The notes under the pieces are model-generated. The model had not been told where the DNA came from and ran no database searches. It saw nothing but the letters and a program-made list of their open reading frames with translations. Source: BCD1 sp942492125 (lineage in GTDB: Bacteria > Bacteroidota > Bacteroidia > Chitinophagales > Saprospiraceae). Taken from it: DNA of 64,000 bases. The position numbers and the translations under genes are program-made. Positions 8,744 through 18,301 of the stretch are shown one piece after another (positions within the stretch are counted from its first letter, which is position 1; every line of letters starts with the position of its first letter). The DNA lies in contig CALODM010000045.1 of the NCBI GenBank assembly GCA_942492125.1, positions 372,001 to 436,000 of the forward strand, in the 5' to 3' direction.

Positions 8744-11611
8744 ATGAAGTGGACTAATACAATCTTTTCTGTATTGCTCTTTTTTGCCGGACTTTTTGTC
8801 GCCAACGCACAAGTCACCTGTGAGTTCACCCTTGAACTTTCCGATACTTTTGGAGATGGGTGGAATGGTGCAAGTCTGGATATTGAGTTAGACGGAGTGA
8901 CAACCAATTATACCTTTGATTTTTCAGCTCCGGATCCGAGTTTTATTACCTTCCCTGTGCTGGTGAGTGGAACACAAAGCATTAATATTACCTACAATTC
9001 AGGATTTTTTGACAGTGAAGCGTCTTACCGGCTGCTCGATCCTGTAGGACAGGTTATTTTTGAAGATGGTAATCCTCCGCTTGTTGGTCTGGCTTTTTCC
9101 GGTGAGGTGTCTTGCCCGACATGTCCTCCGCCTCCGCCTTCTTCCGTTATCATTTCCGATATTCGTGCCTTTTCAGCTGATGTTTCATGGGCAGGGTCTG
9201 TACCAGATGGTCTTTATCTGCTGGAATACGGCAGCCCGGGGTTTACGCCCGGAACAGGTGAGGTTATTTCCACTACGGAAACAGATTATACGCTGACCAA
9301 TCTGGAGCAGGATACCGAATATGAATTATACCTCTCTGTAGTTTGTGAAGGTCCTGATACCACAACCCTGATTAATACCTATTTTTTCGAAACGCTTGTG
9401 GCTATTGATCTGGGTATTTCGGGTTTGATCAATCCGGTTTCAGGTTGTGCTCTGGGGATGTCAGAAAAGATGACCATTCAGTTGCAGAATTACGGTGGAG
9501 CTCCACAGACTTTTGTACCGTTTAATTATAGTATTAACGGTGTTATTAGCAATATCAATCAACCAATTGACGGTGTTTATACAGGGGTATTGGGTATCGA
9601 TAGCACAGATATCATGGATTTTGATATGAATTTCGACTTCTCAACCCCCGGAGAGTACGAAATCCTGGTGTGGACAGAAATGGAGGGCGATACGGTCTTT
9701 ACCAATGATACTTTTGCCATTACTATTGTCAATACTCCGGTGATTGCCGATTTGCCTGTGTATGAAACCTTTGAGACAGAGGAATACAGCGGCTGGTCAT
9801 TGGGGATGGAAGGACAAAACCAATCCTGGCAATTTGGACAACCGGCGAATACGGTTATTTCCAATGCCGCCGGTGGCGTAAATGCCTGGGTAACCAACCT
9901 GACCGGTTTTTATAATAATAATGAGGATTCTTTCCTCGAATCTCCTTGTTTTGACTTTTCCCAATACACAGAAGATCCAATTATTGATTTTGCCATGTTT
10001 ATTGAGTCAGAGTCGAATTTTGACGGGATGTGGCTGGAGACAACCATTGACGGAGGACAAACATGGACCAAACTTGGCCTTGTAGGAGATGACGCCGTCA
10101 ACTGGTACAACCAGGTAGATAATATTTATGGTGACTGGTGGAGTGGCCAGGGCGTATTCAACGGATGGGTAATCGCTTCCCATGTCCTGGATGGAACAGC
10201 CGGCTCGGAGGATGTTCGTATTCGTTTTGCTTTTGGATCTGATGGTTCTGTTCAACGGGAAGGCGTTGGCGTGGACAACATCTATATCCACGAAGCACTG
10301 ACCAATGATGTTTCCCTCTTTGGAGGTACCAACGAAAGCCTTGAAGAGTGCGGTGCCGCAATAGACCACGTTGTTGTTACGCTATTCAATCACGGTACAG
10401 ACACTTTGAGTAATATTCCGTTGTACTATCAGATCAATGACGAGGACATCGTCGAAGATCCGGGTAACGGCGTTACCTTAGCGCCGGGAGAGCAATTGAA
10501 TTACACCTTTGTGATTCCGTTTAATTCTCTTGACCTGACGGATTATACCATTACTATCTGGACAGATCTGGCAGATCAAAATTTAGAGAATAATGAAACG
10601 GTATTTGTCTCTTCAGCCTTAATTGATCCGCTGCCTTTGGCGGAAGATTTTGAAGCAGGGGTAGAGCCTGCCGGCTGGACTTTTAACCAGACATTTGGAA
10701 ATATCCAGTTCCCTAACGCACATAATAATCCTACCTATAATATTGGAGATAACCTGTATTCTTTTAATCCGCTTTTCAATGTAACCACACCGTGGTTAGG
10801 GACTGTTGAAGAAGGTCAGACACTTTCTTTTGAATACAGATATGTGGATTACTTCGCAGGAATAGATTCCACGATATTGGGGTCAAACGATCGGCTGGAA
10901 GTTCAGATTGCAACCTTCTGTTCTGATATTTTTACCACTATTTATACCATTGATGAAAGTAACCACATACCGACAACTGCATTCACTGTGGTGAATGTCG
11001 ATTTGGCGGATTATGTTGGCGAAAGCATCAAAGTACGCCTGCAAGCCAGCTGGGGCCAGGGAGATTACTGGATAGATATCGATAATATCAATATCTTCCG
11101 TTGTCCGGAATCTTTGGATATCGCTTTTGAAGTCCTTAATGCATCTGCTGAGGGGATGAATGATGGAAGTATTACCATTGAGCCTCAAGGCGGTACAGGA
11201 CCTTATACTTTCCTTTGGAATATCGTCGGGGAAACATCGAACACGCTGACAGACATTCCTGCCGGAAATTATGCAGTAACCGTTACAGATAATTTCGGAT
11301 GTACTGATGCCATTGGAGTATTGGTTGAAATTGGGGTGATTGCTGTTGATGATCCCGAGTTGATTAAAGAAGTAACATTAATGCCTAATCCGACGAACGG
11401 CCTCACCACGCTGCGCGTGAATTTTGCCGAAGCCAGTGATGCACAAATCCGCGTGATGAACTTACTCGGCCAGCAGGTCTTCAGGCTGGAAGATGAAAAT
11501 GTACTCAGTGGCGAGTATTTATTGGATATTGCCGGACAGGCAGATGGCGTATATCTGGTAACTATAAGCAGCGGAGGAGAAGTCAAAACTTTGAAGTTGA
11601 TCAAATCTTAA
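8744..11611 (+). CDS. large multi-domain secreted protein with T9SS sorting domain
   Basis: This 955-aa protein begins with a signal peptide (MKWTNTIFSVLLFFAGLFVANAQ). Reading along it: an N-terminal module with 'DTFGDGWNGASLDI' (about 25-125), a short Pro-rich linker, a fibronectin type III module (about 133-215), a CARDB-like beta domain, a MAM-like module (about 345-520), a second CARDB-like stretch, a second MAM-like module (about 625-790), a SprB-like repeat ('GGTGPYTFLWNI'), and a C-terminal T9SS type A sorting domain with 'LMPNPTNG' and 'GVYLVTISSGG'. It is therefore exported by the type IX system and held at or released from the cell surface. An adhesive or carbohydrate-binding role is inferred from the modules; no catalytic site was seen. 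Confidence 0.9.
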   Translation: MKWTNTIFSVLLFFAGLFVANAQVTCEFTLELSDTFGDGWNGASLDIELDGVTTNYTFDFSAPDPSFITFPVLVSGTQSINITYNSGFFDSEASYRLLDPVGQVIFEDGNPPLVGLAFSGEVSCPTCPPPPPSSVIISDIRAFSADVSWAGSVPDGLYLLEYGSPGFTPGTGEVISTTETDYTLTNLEQDTEYELYLSVVCEGPDTTTLINTYFFETLVAIDLGISGLINPVSGCALGMSEKMTIQLQNYGGAPQTFVPFNYSINGVISNINQPIDGVYTGVLGIDSTDIMDFDMNFDFSTPGEYEILVWTEMEGDTVFTNDTFAITIVNTPVIADLPVYETFETEEYSGWSLGMEGQNQSWQFGQPANTVISNAAGGVNAWVTNLTGFYNNNEDSFLESPCFDFSQYTEDPIIDFAMFIESESNFDGMWLETTIDGGQTWTKLGLVGDDAVNWYNQVDNIYGDWWSGQGVFNGWVIASHVLDGTAGSEDVRIRFAFGSDGSVQREGVGVDNIYIHEALTNDVSLFGGTNESLEECGAAIDHVVVTLFNHGTDTLSNIPLYYQINDEDIVEDPGNGVTLAPGEQLNYTFVIPFNSLDLTDYTITIWTDLADQNLENNETVFVSSALIDPLPLAEDFEAGVEPAGWTFNQTFGNIQFPNAHNNPTYNIGDNLYSFNPLFNVTTPWLGTVEEGQTLSFEYRYVDYFAGIDSTILGSNDRLEVQIATFCSDIFTTIYTIDESNHIPTTAFTVVNVDLADYVGESIKVRLQASWGQGDYWIDIDNINIFRCPESLDIAFEVLNASAEGMNDGSITIEPQGGTGPYTFLWNIVGETSNTLTDIPAGNYAVTVTDNFGCTDAIGVLVEIGVIAVDDPELIKEVTLMPNPTNGLTTLRVNFAEASDAQIRVMNLLGQQVFRLEDENVLSGEYLLDIAGQADGVYLVTISSGGEVKTLKLIKS

Positions 11612-11638
11612 GCAGCGCCATTTGATTATGTTCCATTC

Positions 11639-11676
11639 AAAAAGGGAGTGCATCAGGCATTCCCTTTTTGTTTTTT
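11639..11676 (+). terminator. rho-independent terminator
   Basis: The stem AAAAAGGGAGTG / CATTCCCTTTTT with a 7-nt loop is followed by a T run, 28 bp after the stop of the large secreted protein gene. Confidence 0.8.
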
Positions 11677-11915
11677 AAAGGACATTCTTTACTCGGGGTT
11701 AAGTTTTCTTGATCATATTTAAACAATTTTTCTTTTCTTGCATTTAATCTTTGAGCCTAATGTGCCCGAGCAAAGTTTTGCTCTGACATTTTATGTGCTA
11801 TCAGTCGAAAGGCGCTATTTGAATGTAAAAGAGAAATAAGTTACCAACAGCTATTGGATAGGTGACTCCTTTGCTTTCATTAGGGTTGTTTTTTAACAGC
11901 ATAAAAACTGTATCA

Positions 11916-13079
11916 ATGAAAATAGGAATTGTTTGTTACCCGACTTTTGGAGGTAGTGGAGTTGTAGCGACGGAATTGGGGTTGGGATTAGCGCAGCAAG
12001 GGCATGAAATTCATTTCATAACCTATAAACGTCCGGTTAGACTCTCGGCCTTTCATGAGAATATCTATTTTCACGATGTAATGACCAGCGACTACCCTTT
12101 GTTTGAGTATATGCCTTATGAAACCTCCCTGGCGAGTAAGCTGGTGGATGTGGTCAAATTTGAAGGCCTTGATCTGTTACATGTACACTATGCAATTCCT
12201 CATGCGGCAGTGGCCTATATGGCCAAAAAGATCCTTATTTCACAAGGCAAATATGTACCGGTAGTAACTACGCTGCACGGAACCGATATTTCTCTTGTTG
12301 GGAGAGACCGCTCCTTTGCCTCTGTTGTGAAATTTTCTATTGAAAAATCCGATGGGGTTACTGCCGTATCTGAAAGCCTCAAACAACAGACCTATGATCA
12401 TTTTGGAATTAAAAATGATATCAGGGTAATCTATAATTTCATTGATTTCAATCGTTTTGCCAAAACCAATAAGGATCACTTCAAAAAGGCGATTGCCCCT
12501 AATGGTGAACGTATCCTGACCCATGTTTCCAATTTCAGGAAACTCAAACGCGTCGATGATGTGATCCATGTTTTCCATAAGGTTAATAAGGAGATTCCGA
12601 GTAAACTTTTGCTTATCGGTGACGGTCCGGAAAGACAAAATATGGAAGACCTTTGCCGCAAACTCGGCTTGTGCGACGATATACGTTTCCTGGGGAAACA
12701 GGATGCCGTGGAAGAGTTGCTGGCTGTTTCTGATCTTTTTATAATGCCTTCAGAGTCGGAAAGCTTTGGCCTTGCCGCTCTCGAAGCTATGGCTTGCCAG
12801 GTACCTGTGGTTTCTTCCAATGCCGGCGGACTTCCGGAGGTGAATGAACATGGGGTGACCGGATTTCTCAGTGAGATCGGCGATGTTGCCAGTATGGCCA
12901 ACAATGCGATTACCATTTTGAGTAATGAAGAAATTCTGGCTAAATTCCGGGCGAATGCACTGGCACAGGCCAAGCGTTTCGATATTAAAAATATTTTACC
13001 TCAATACGAGGCCTATTACGAAGAAGTGCTCGCCAGATCAAAAGCTAACAAGCCACAAACAGTGCCTGGTGTAGAGTGA
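11916..13079 (+). CDS. bshA: N-acetyl-alpha-D-glucosaminyl L-malate synthase
   Basis: GT4-family glycosyltransferase, 387 aa from the ATG at 11916. The N-terminus MKIGIVCYPTFGGSGVVATE is characteristic of BshA. Further signatures are 'TTLHGTDISLVG' and the C-terminal nucleotide-binding segment 'MPSESESFGLAALEAMAC'. It joins GlcNAc from UDP-GlcNAc to L-malate, the first step of bacillithiol synthesis, giving a cytoplasmic thiol cofactor. The frame is open 54 bases further upstream, but those 18 residues do not belong to the family, so the internal ATG is chosen. bshB and bshC are not in the window. Confidence 0.93.
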   Translation: MKIGIVCYPTFGGSGVVATELGLGLAQQGHEIHFITYKRPVRLSAFHENIYFHDVMTSDYPLFEYMPYETSLASKLVDVVKFEGLDLLHVHYAIPHAAVAYMAKKILISQGKYVPVVTTLHGTDISLVGRDRSFASVVKFSIEKSDGVTAVSESLKQQTYDHFGIKNDIRVIYNFIDFNRFAKTNKDHFKKAIAPNGERILTHVSNFRKLKRVDDVIHVFHKVNKEIPSKLLLIGDGPERQNMEDLCRKLGLCDDIRFLGKQDAVEELLAVSDLFIMPSESESFGLAALEAMACQVPVVSSNAGGLPEVNEHGVTGFLSEIGDVASMANNAITILSNEEILAKFRANALAQAKRFDIKNILPQYEAYYEEVLARSKANKPQTVPGVE

Positions 13080-13513
13080 TTTTTTTCAATTGGTTTTGCT
13101 TGAAGTTTTAGCGTTATAAAAGCTAATCGTTAAGAGCAATTTTATGGCTCCTTCATTTTTTTCTACAGCTAAAAAAACGAAGCAAAAAAAGCCGCTGCTG
13201 TGGTGTATTTGCCTAAAATCTTCCTCCATTACACTGCACAAAATAAACTCGCCATTGATTTTATTTCCAGGCCCAGGAATTTTGGTTATCGTGTTAGGTG
13301 ATTTGCTGATAATCTGAGGTTGGCTCCTACAGAATTTTGTGCTACCGATTCAAAGCCACAAAATTTTGAAAGTGTCCAGCATTCTTATCCGGTTTAAAAA
13401 AAGTCGAGGACTTAGAAAAACTGAAAATACACAGCGGCCCCAGGAAATATAAGGCGTAAACGGCTTCGAGAAGTGGCATTAGCCCAATAAAATATCTTAT
13501 CCTTTACATCCTT
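13080..13513. other. intergenic gap between convergent genes
   Basis: No gene is seen here. The gap contains an inverted repeat AATTTTGTG (13333-13341) / CACAAAATT (13367-13375) that could form a 9-bp stem between the convergent bshA and aminotransferase genes. It has no T run, so a terminator role is uncertain. Confidence 0.4.
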
Positions 13514-14656
13514 TTATATCTTCACCAAAAGCTCCGCAGCTTTTTCGAGTGTTTCCGGTTTTTTAGCAAAACAGAACCGCACTACGCTGCTCTTTATCGG
13601 TTGGCCGTAGAATGGCGAAACAGGAATGGTAGCCACGCCATATTCTTTGGTAATGCGTTTGGCAAAATCTGTATCCTGTTCATCACTGATGTCGCTGAAA
13701 TCGTACATGTGGAAATAGGTGCCTTCACATTTTAAGGGCCGGAACCGGCTGGATTGCATCAGGTTGAGGAAAAAGTCCCTTTTCTCCTGGAAGAAATTGC
13801 CAAGGCTCAGATAGGTCTGAGGATCTTCCATATAATCTGCTAAAGCGAATTGTATAGGTGTATTGACGGAAAAAACGTTAAACTGGTGCACTTTTTGAAA
13901 TTCGATCATCAGTGCTTCCGGACCGACAGCATAGCCCATTTTCCATCCTGTGTTGTGGAAAGTCTTCCCGAAAGAAAAAGTGGCAAAACTTTGCTTTCGC
14001 AGTTCAGGGTATTGTAATACGCTCAACGGCTTTTTACCATCGTACACCAGGTGTTCATATACTTCATCACTCAATATGAGAATGTCTTTCCCGCGAACGA
14101 GGGATTCCAGTTTTTTATAGTCTTCGTCCTTAAGCGTCACTCCGGATGGATTGTGGGGACTGTTGATGATGATCATCCGGGTACGTGCTGTAATTTTACG
14201 GCCAAAAGCTTCCCAGTCGATAGCATAATCAGGACTTTGGATAGGGTAGGGAACAGGAATGCCGCCATTGATCAGGATACTCGGTTGGTAAGAATCGTAG
14301 GCAGGCTCGATCAGGATTACTTCGTCGCCGGGGTTGACAAAAGCCGAGATGATCGTAAAAATAGCCTGTGTCGCTCCCGCAGTTATCGTGATTTCCTTAT
14401 GCGCATCCACCTTCACCTGGTGTACCCGCTCGATTTTTTCGGCAATACGCTCCCGTAGGGCCGGAACGCCAGCCATTGGTGCGTACTGGTTGTAGCCTTG
14501 GCGCATGTATTTATGAACCAGCTCATTCAATTCCTGTGAAGATTCGAAATCAGGGAATCCCTGGGCGAGGTTGATGGCATCAAATTGCCGGGCCAGGGCT
14601 GACATGACGGAAAAGATAGACATCCCTGTGGCAGGGAGTTTTGATTTTATTTGCAT
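13514..14656 (-). CDS. PLP-dependent methionine/kynurenine-type aminotransferase
   Basis: This 380-aa fold-type I aminotransferase resembles E. coli YbdL and the KAT subfamily. It begins MQIKSKLPATGMSIFSVMS, followed by 'INLAQGFPDF', the cofactor-binding 'INSPHNPSG', and 'SFGKTFHNTGWKMGY', whose Lys should hold PLP. YbdL-type enzymes prefer methionine, with lesser activity on aromatic amino acids. The substrate here is inferred from family resemblance. It is cytoplasmic. It lies downstream of the M42 peptidase gene on the same strand, but a perfect 17-bp inverted repeat sits in the 109-bp gap, so cotranscription is doubtful. Confidence 0.88.
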   Translation of the reverse strand: MQIKSKLPATGMSIFSVMSALARQFDAINLAQGFPDFESSQELNELVHKYMRQGYNQYAPMAGVPALRERIAEKIERVHQVKVDAHKEITITAGATQAIFTIISAFVNPGDEVILIEPAYDSYQPSILINGGIPVPYPIQSPDYAIDWEAFGRKITARTRMIIINSPHNPSGVTLKDEDYKKLESLVRGKDILILSDEVYEHLVYDGKKPLSVLQYPELRKQSFATFSFGKTFHNTGWKMGYAVGPEALMIEFQKVHQFNVFSVNTPIQFALADYMEDPQTYLSLGNFFQEKRDFFLNLMQSSRFRPLKCEGTYFHMYDFSDISDEQDTDFAKRITKEYGVATIPVSPFYGQPIKSSVVRFCFAKKPETLEKAAELLVKI

Positions 14657-14676
14657 TGTAATTAATTACGAGTTTG

Positions 14677-14724
14677 AATTTACGAATTACGAATAAAACA
14701 TATTCATTTCGTAATTCGTAAATT
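14677..14724. repeat. perfect 17-bp inverted repeat built of TTACGAA words
   Basis: AATTTACGAATTACGAA (14677-14693) is repeated in exact inverse complement at 14708-14724 around a 14-bp loop. It lies between the M42 peptidase stop and the aminotransferase start. The word ACGAA also builds the arrays at about 41127 and 56442, suggesting related repeat material. It may act as a terminator-like hairpin. Confidence 0.7.
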
Positions 14725-14765
14725 GCCCAGCGACGTCAGGAGGCTGGTTGCAAATTCATAATTAT

Positions 14766-15812
14766 CTAAAACGCCCAATTATATTTTTCGAGGTCGACTA
14801 CGGCGGCTTTCAGTAATTCCACACAGCTCATGATGTCTTCTTTGTGAGCCATTTCAATGGTTTGGTGCATATTTCTCAGCGGGATGGAAATGGCACCTGA
14901 AATGGCACCTTTTTTCCCGTAACGCTGAATTCCGGCGGTGTCCGTACCTCCGGCCGGAAGGATTTCCGGTTGCCATTTTATGGAATATTTTTCGGCTGTT
15001 TGCTTGAGGTATTCCACCATTCTGTAGTCGCTGATGCTGGTCCCATCCATGATTTTGATGGCAGCGCCCTTGCCAAGGCTGGTGATCCGGTCGTGTCCGT
15101 TAGAGCCGGGGACATCAAATGCGATGGTCACATCAAGGCCAAAACCGAAGTCCGGATCTATCAGGTGGGCGGCAGATATGGCACCCCGCAAACCAACTTC
15201 TTCCTGAACGGTGAAAACGCCGTAGATGTCAAAAGGTACTTCCTGTTCCTTCAGGGATCTTAATACCTCGATGAGTATATAAACGGAAACCCGATTATCC
15301 AGGGATTTACTGTTGACACAATTGCCCATCTCAATCAATTCCCGCTCCCTGGTGATCGGTGCGCCAATGTGAATGATCTCTTCAACTTCTTCTTTGGACA
15401 TGCCCACGTCGATATAGTATTCATTGATGGGCAGTAGTTTGGTGCGCTCTTCCGGTTTCATCATGTGTACCGGCTTGGAGCCCATGACGCCGATGATATC
15501 TTTTTTACCATGCACGATAACTCTTTGGGAAGTTAGCGTTTTTGGATCAAATCCCCCCAAGGTATGGAACCTGATGAATCCTTCATCGTCAATATGGGTA
15601 ACGATAAAGCCAATTTCGTCCATATGAGCCGCAATCATCACTTTTTTTGGGGAAAGCCCTTTCTTCACGGCGATAAGGCTTCCAAGGTTGTCAATAAATA
15701 TTTCGTCCACCAGCGGTTTTACTTCTTCAATGATGGCCTCTCTGATTCTATTTTCAAACCCTGGGGCTCCGGGAATCTTGCATACTTTTTTTAATAAGTC
15801 GATGTCTATCAT
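14766..15812 (-). CDS. M42-family metallo-aminopeptidase
   Basis: This 348-aa protein has the M42 (glutamyl aminopeptidase / FrvX) signature set: 'MIAAHMDEIGF' (metal His and Asp), 'SLDNRVSVYI' (bridging Asp), 'FTVQEEVGLRGA' (catalytic and metal Glu), 'AFDVPGSNGHD' and 'RNMHQTIEMAH' (metal His). It is a dinuclear-metal cytoplasmic aminopeptidase that clips N-terminal residues from peptides. Length and termini are normal. Substrate preference cannot be read from the sequence. Confidence 0.9.
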   Translation of the reverse strand: MIDIDLLKKVCKIPGAPGFENRIREAIIEEVKPLVDEIFIDNLGSLIAVKKGLSPKKVMIAAHMDEIGFIVTHIDDEGFIRFHTLGGFDPKTLTSQRVIVHGKKDIIGVMGSKPVHMMKPEERTKLLPINEYYIDVGMSKEEVEEIIHIGAPITRERELIEMGNCVNSKSLDNRVSVYILIEVLRSLKEQEVPFDIYGVFTVQEEVGLRGAISAAHLIDPDFGFGLDVTIAFDVPGSNGHDRITSLGKGAAIKIMDGTSISDYRMVEYLKQTAEKYSIKWQPEILPAGGTDTAGIQRYGKKGAISGAISIPLRNMHQTIEMAHKEDIMSCVELLKAAVVDLEKYNWAF

Positions 15813-16119
15813 TTCGATCTATTTGTCAATAAATTTGACTTTATTTTTGCATTTATCAAGCGAAATTATCATTAATTTGCTTCGTAAAGAAATTTTTCTA
15901 AGCTTTATGAACACTTAGCAGCGGGAAAAATAATCTTGTTTCGCTGGAAGTAACATTTGATCTTTATTTAAACAATGCAGGGATAAGGACGAAACGGATA
16001 GTTTAGGGGATTAGTAAAGTAGCCATTTTTTCAACGCATGAGTGTTCCGCAAGCCTGGATTTTGAAAAATGGGTGAATGTTTGATTTTTACACAATGAAT
16101 AATTTGCCCTGTTACAATT

Positions 16120-17670
16120 ATGTCTAAACAAGTCAAACGATTAGCGAAGGAAACGGTCATTTATGGCATGAGTAACATTCTCAGCAGGTTGCTCAATTTT
16201 ATCATAGTCACGCCATACCTGACTTTTAAATTTAATGATGCTTTAGGGGAGTATGGCAAACATGGGATCATGTATGCCTATGCTGCTCTGCTCATGGTGC
16301 TCATGACCTACGGGATGGAAACGGCTTTTTTTAGATTTGGAAATAAAGCGGAAGACCGGGATCGTACTTTTTCTACGGCAGCCATAAGTCTTATCATCAG
16401 TACGATTGTTTTTGTAGGGGTGCTGGTTTTGCTGTCCCGCCCGATAGCCGGCTTTTTGTTAAAGCCTGAGGATTACCTCTTTGTGATTTTGTTTGCCATG
16501 ATCATTGGGTTTGATGTGCTTGCCGCTATTCCTTTTGCCAGGTTGCGATTAGAAAACAGACCTGTCAGGTTTGCTGTTTACAAACTGATCAACGTAATTA
16601 TCAACCTGATTTTTCTTTTGTTTTTTCTCGAGCTGGTACCCTATTTGGCTCAATCGGGCAATGCGTCTGCGGCTGAAATATATAGTCCGGATAAGAAGCT
16701 GACCTTCGTTTTTATTGCCAATTTGATAGCCAGTTTTGGAGTCTTCTTATTGTTGGCTCCCATGTATTTCAGGAGGACGAAAGACTTTCGGAAGGATGCT
16801 GCCACCACTCCTGAATTTACATTTGTCTTTGATAAGGAACTATGGAAGAAAATGATGTTCTACGCTATGCCGCTGGTGGTGGTAGGCATTGCCGGCATGG
16901 CCAACCAGATGGCTGACAGATACCTGCCGCTAAGGTTGTTATCCGGTACATACGAAGAGAATATCGCCCAGGTCGGAATTTATAATGCTTGTGTGAAAAT
17001 TGCTGTGCTGATGAGTTTGTTTACCCAGGCTTTTAAGTTTGCTGCGGAACCATTTTTCTTTCGCCATGCGGGGGAAGGCGGCTCGAAGCAAGTGTATGCG
17101 CAGGTGGCTCAGGCGTTCACTTTTGTCGGCAGTTTGTTTTTTCTGGGTGTATTGTTATATCTTGATTTGGTGCAATACCTCATTGCCAGTAATTTCCGGG
17201 AAGGGCTGAACATTGTTCCTGTCCTGTTGTTGGCTTATCTGGCACTGGGAATTTATTACAATTTCTCCATTTGGTATAAACTGGAGGATAAGACGATGAT
17301 CGGCGCTTACATCGCCCTCGCCGGGCTGGTTATTACCCTTTCCCTGAATTTTATCTTCGTTCCTAAGATCGGGATTATCGGTGCAGCCTGGGCGGCATTT
17401 TCCTGTTTTACTTTCATGGCTGTCCTGGCGTATTTTACCGGTCGTCATTATTACCCGATTCCTTACCGGGTACCAAAGATGTTGTTTTATGTATTGTTTG
17501 CAGTGGGGATATTTTATTTGAGTGTGCTGGCGAGGCCGTTGCTTGGCGAGAATTTGGTAAATATTCTTTTGGTAAATACCTTGTTGATGCTAGGGTATTT
17601 ATTAGGGGTGATGATTTTGGAGCGGAAGTTGGTTCGGGAAGTATGGAAGAGCGTAAAGAAAATAAAATAA
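16120..17670 (+). CDS. polysaccharide flippase, Wzx/MurJ-like (MOP superfamily)
   Basis: The 516-aa protein has about 12-14 hydrophobic helices. The N-terminus (MSKQVKRLAKETVIYGMSNI) is typical of the Bacteroidota oligosaccharide flippase family. It is predicted to move lipid-linked glycans across the inner membrane. No glycosyltransferase locus surrounds it, so the substrate (O-antigen-like, peptidoglycan precursor or other) cannot be assigned. In the 307-bp gap upstream two plus-strand words match the -7 consensus (TAAATTTG near 15829 and TATTTTTG near 15843), but both are far from the start. Confidence 0.88.
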   Translation: MSKQVKRLAKETVIYGMSNILSRLLNFIIVTPYLTFKFNDALGEYGKHGIMYAYAALLMVLMTYGMETAFFRFGNKAEDRDRTFSTAAISLIISTIVFVGVLVLLSRPIAGFLLKPEDYLFVILFAMIIGFDVLAAIPFARLRLENRPVRFAVYKLINVIINLIFLLFFLELVPYLAQSGNASAAEIYSPDKKLTFVFIANLIASFGVFLLLAPMYFRRTKDFRKDAATTPEFTFVFDKELWKKMMFYAMPLVVVGIAGMANQMADRYLPLRLLSGTYEENIAQVGIYNACVKIAVLMSLFTQAFKFAAEPFFFRHAGEGGSKQVYAQVAQAFTFVGSLFFLGVLLYLDLVQYLIASNFREGLNIVPVLLLAYLALGIYYNFSIWYKLEDKTMIGAYIALAGLVITLSLNFIFVPKIGIIGAAWAAFSCFTFMAVLAYFTGRHYYPIPYRVPKMLFYVLFAVGIFYLSVLARPLLGENLVNILLVNTLLMLGYLLGVMILERKLVREVWKSVKKIK

Positions 17671-17810
17671 TATTTTTAATTTTTAGCCAAACTAATTGTC
17701 ATAATTAGGTAAAGTGCTACTTCTGGGTGATAAAAATCATTGGACTTTGTTTTAAAATAATGGATATTTCTTGGGTTATTATTTTGTTTAACTCTTAAAA
17801 TCCAAAAATT

Positions 17811-18299
17811 ATGAAGTTCAGTAAAAAATTATGGTTTATCCTGCTATGGATATCCATTGGCTTCTCAGGATTAACCGCACAATCCGCCATTGTTCCTATT
17901 GGTGGAAGTGTGACAAACTCTAATGGTAGTGCCAGTTTCACCGTTGGTCAAATTGCCTACCAGCAAATAACGACGAATGAATACATGGTGATGGAAGGCA
18001 TCCAGCAGCAATCCGCCTTTTTTTTCGTCGGCGTCAATGACAAGACCCCCCTGCCGAATGTATGTAGATTGTCTCCCAATCCCACTACCGGAAATATTAC
18101 TTTAGAAATCGAAGATTTTACAAAGAGTGATTTCCATTATCGATTATTCAATCTTCAAGGACAACTCCTTTCACACGACCAAGTTCGTAGCGCAACCATG
18201 ACCATTCCTACAGGTTCGTACCCTGATGGACCCTACTTTTTGCGCATCGATGACGAGCAAGGAAATTTTTCAACCTTTAAAATTTTAAAAACCAAATAA
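17811..18299 (+). CDS. small secreted T9SS-sorted protein
   Basis: This 162-aa protein has a signal peptide ending LTAQ, then a short beta-rich module ('SAIVPIGGSVTNSNGSASF', 'VMEGIQQQSA'), and a C-terminal T9SS type A sorting domain (about 85-162) with 'RLSPNPTTGNITL' and 'GPYFLRI'. The body matches in pattern the 167-aa protein at 63392. In both places the next gene is a 'YQAV'-type secreted protein; here only 2 bp separate the stop from the next ATG, so the two are cotranscribed. Function is unknown; a surface-exposed location is expected. Confidence 0.85.
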   Translation: MKFSKKLWFILLWISIGFSGLTAQSAIVPIGGSVTNSNGSASFTVGQIAYQQITTNEYMVMEGIQQQSAFFFVGVNDKTPLPNVCRLSPNPTTGNITLEIEDFTKSDFHYRLFNLQGQLLSHDQVRSATMTIPTGSYPDGPYFLRIDDEQGNFSTFKILKTK

Positions 18300-18301
18300 T
18301 C

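Noticed and set aside
11862..11915. Upstream ATG for bshA
   Set aside because: The extra 18 residues are not part of the BshA family; the conserved MKIGIVCYPTF begins at 11916.
15829..15849. Tandem -7 boxes for the flippase gene
   Set aside because: They match the consensus but are about 280 bp from the start codon, so assignment is too uncertain for a feature.
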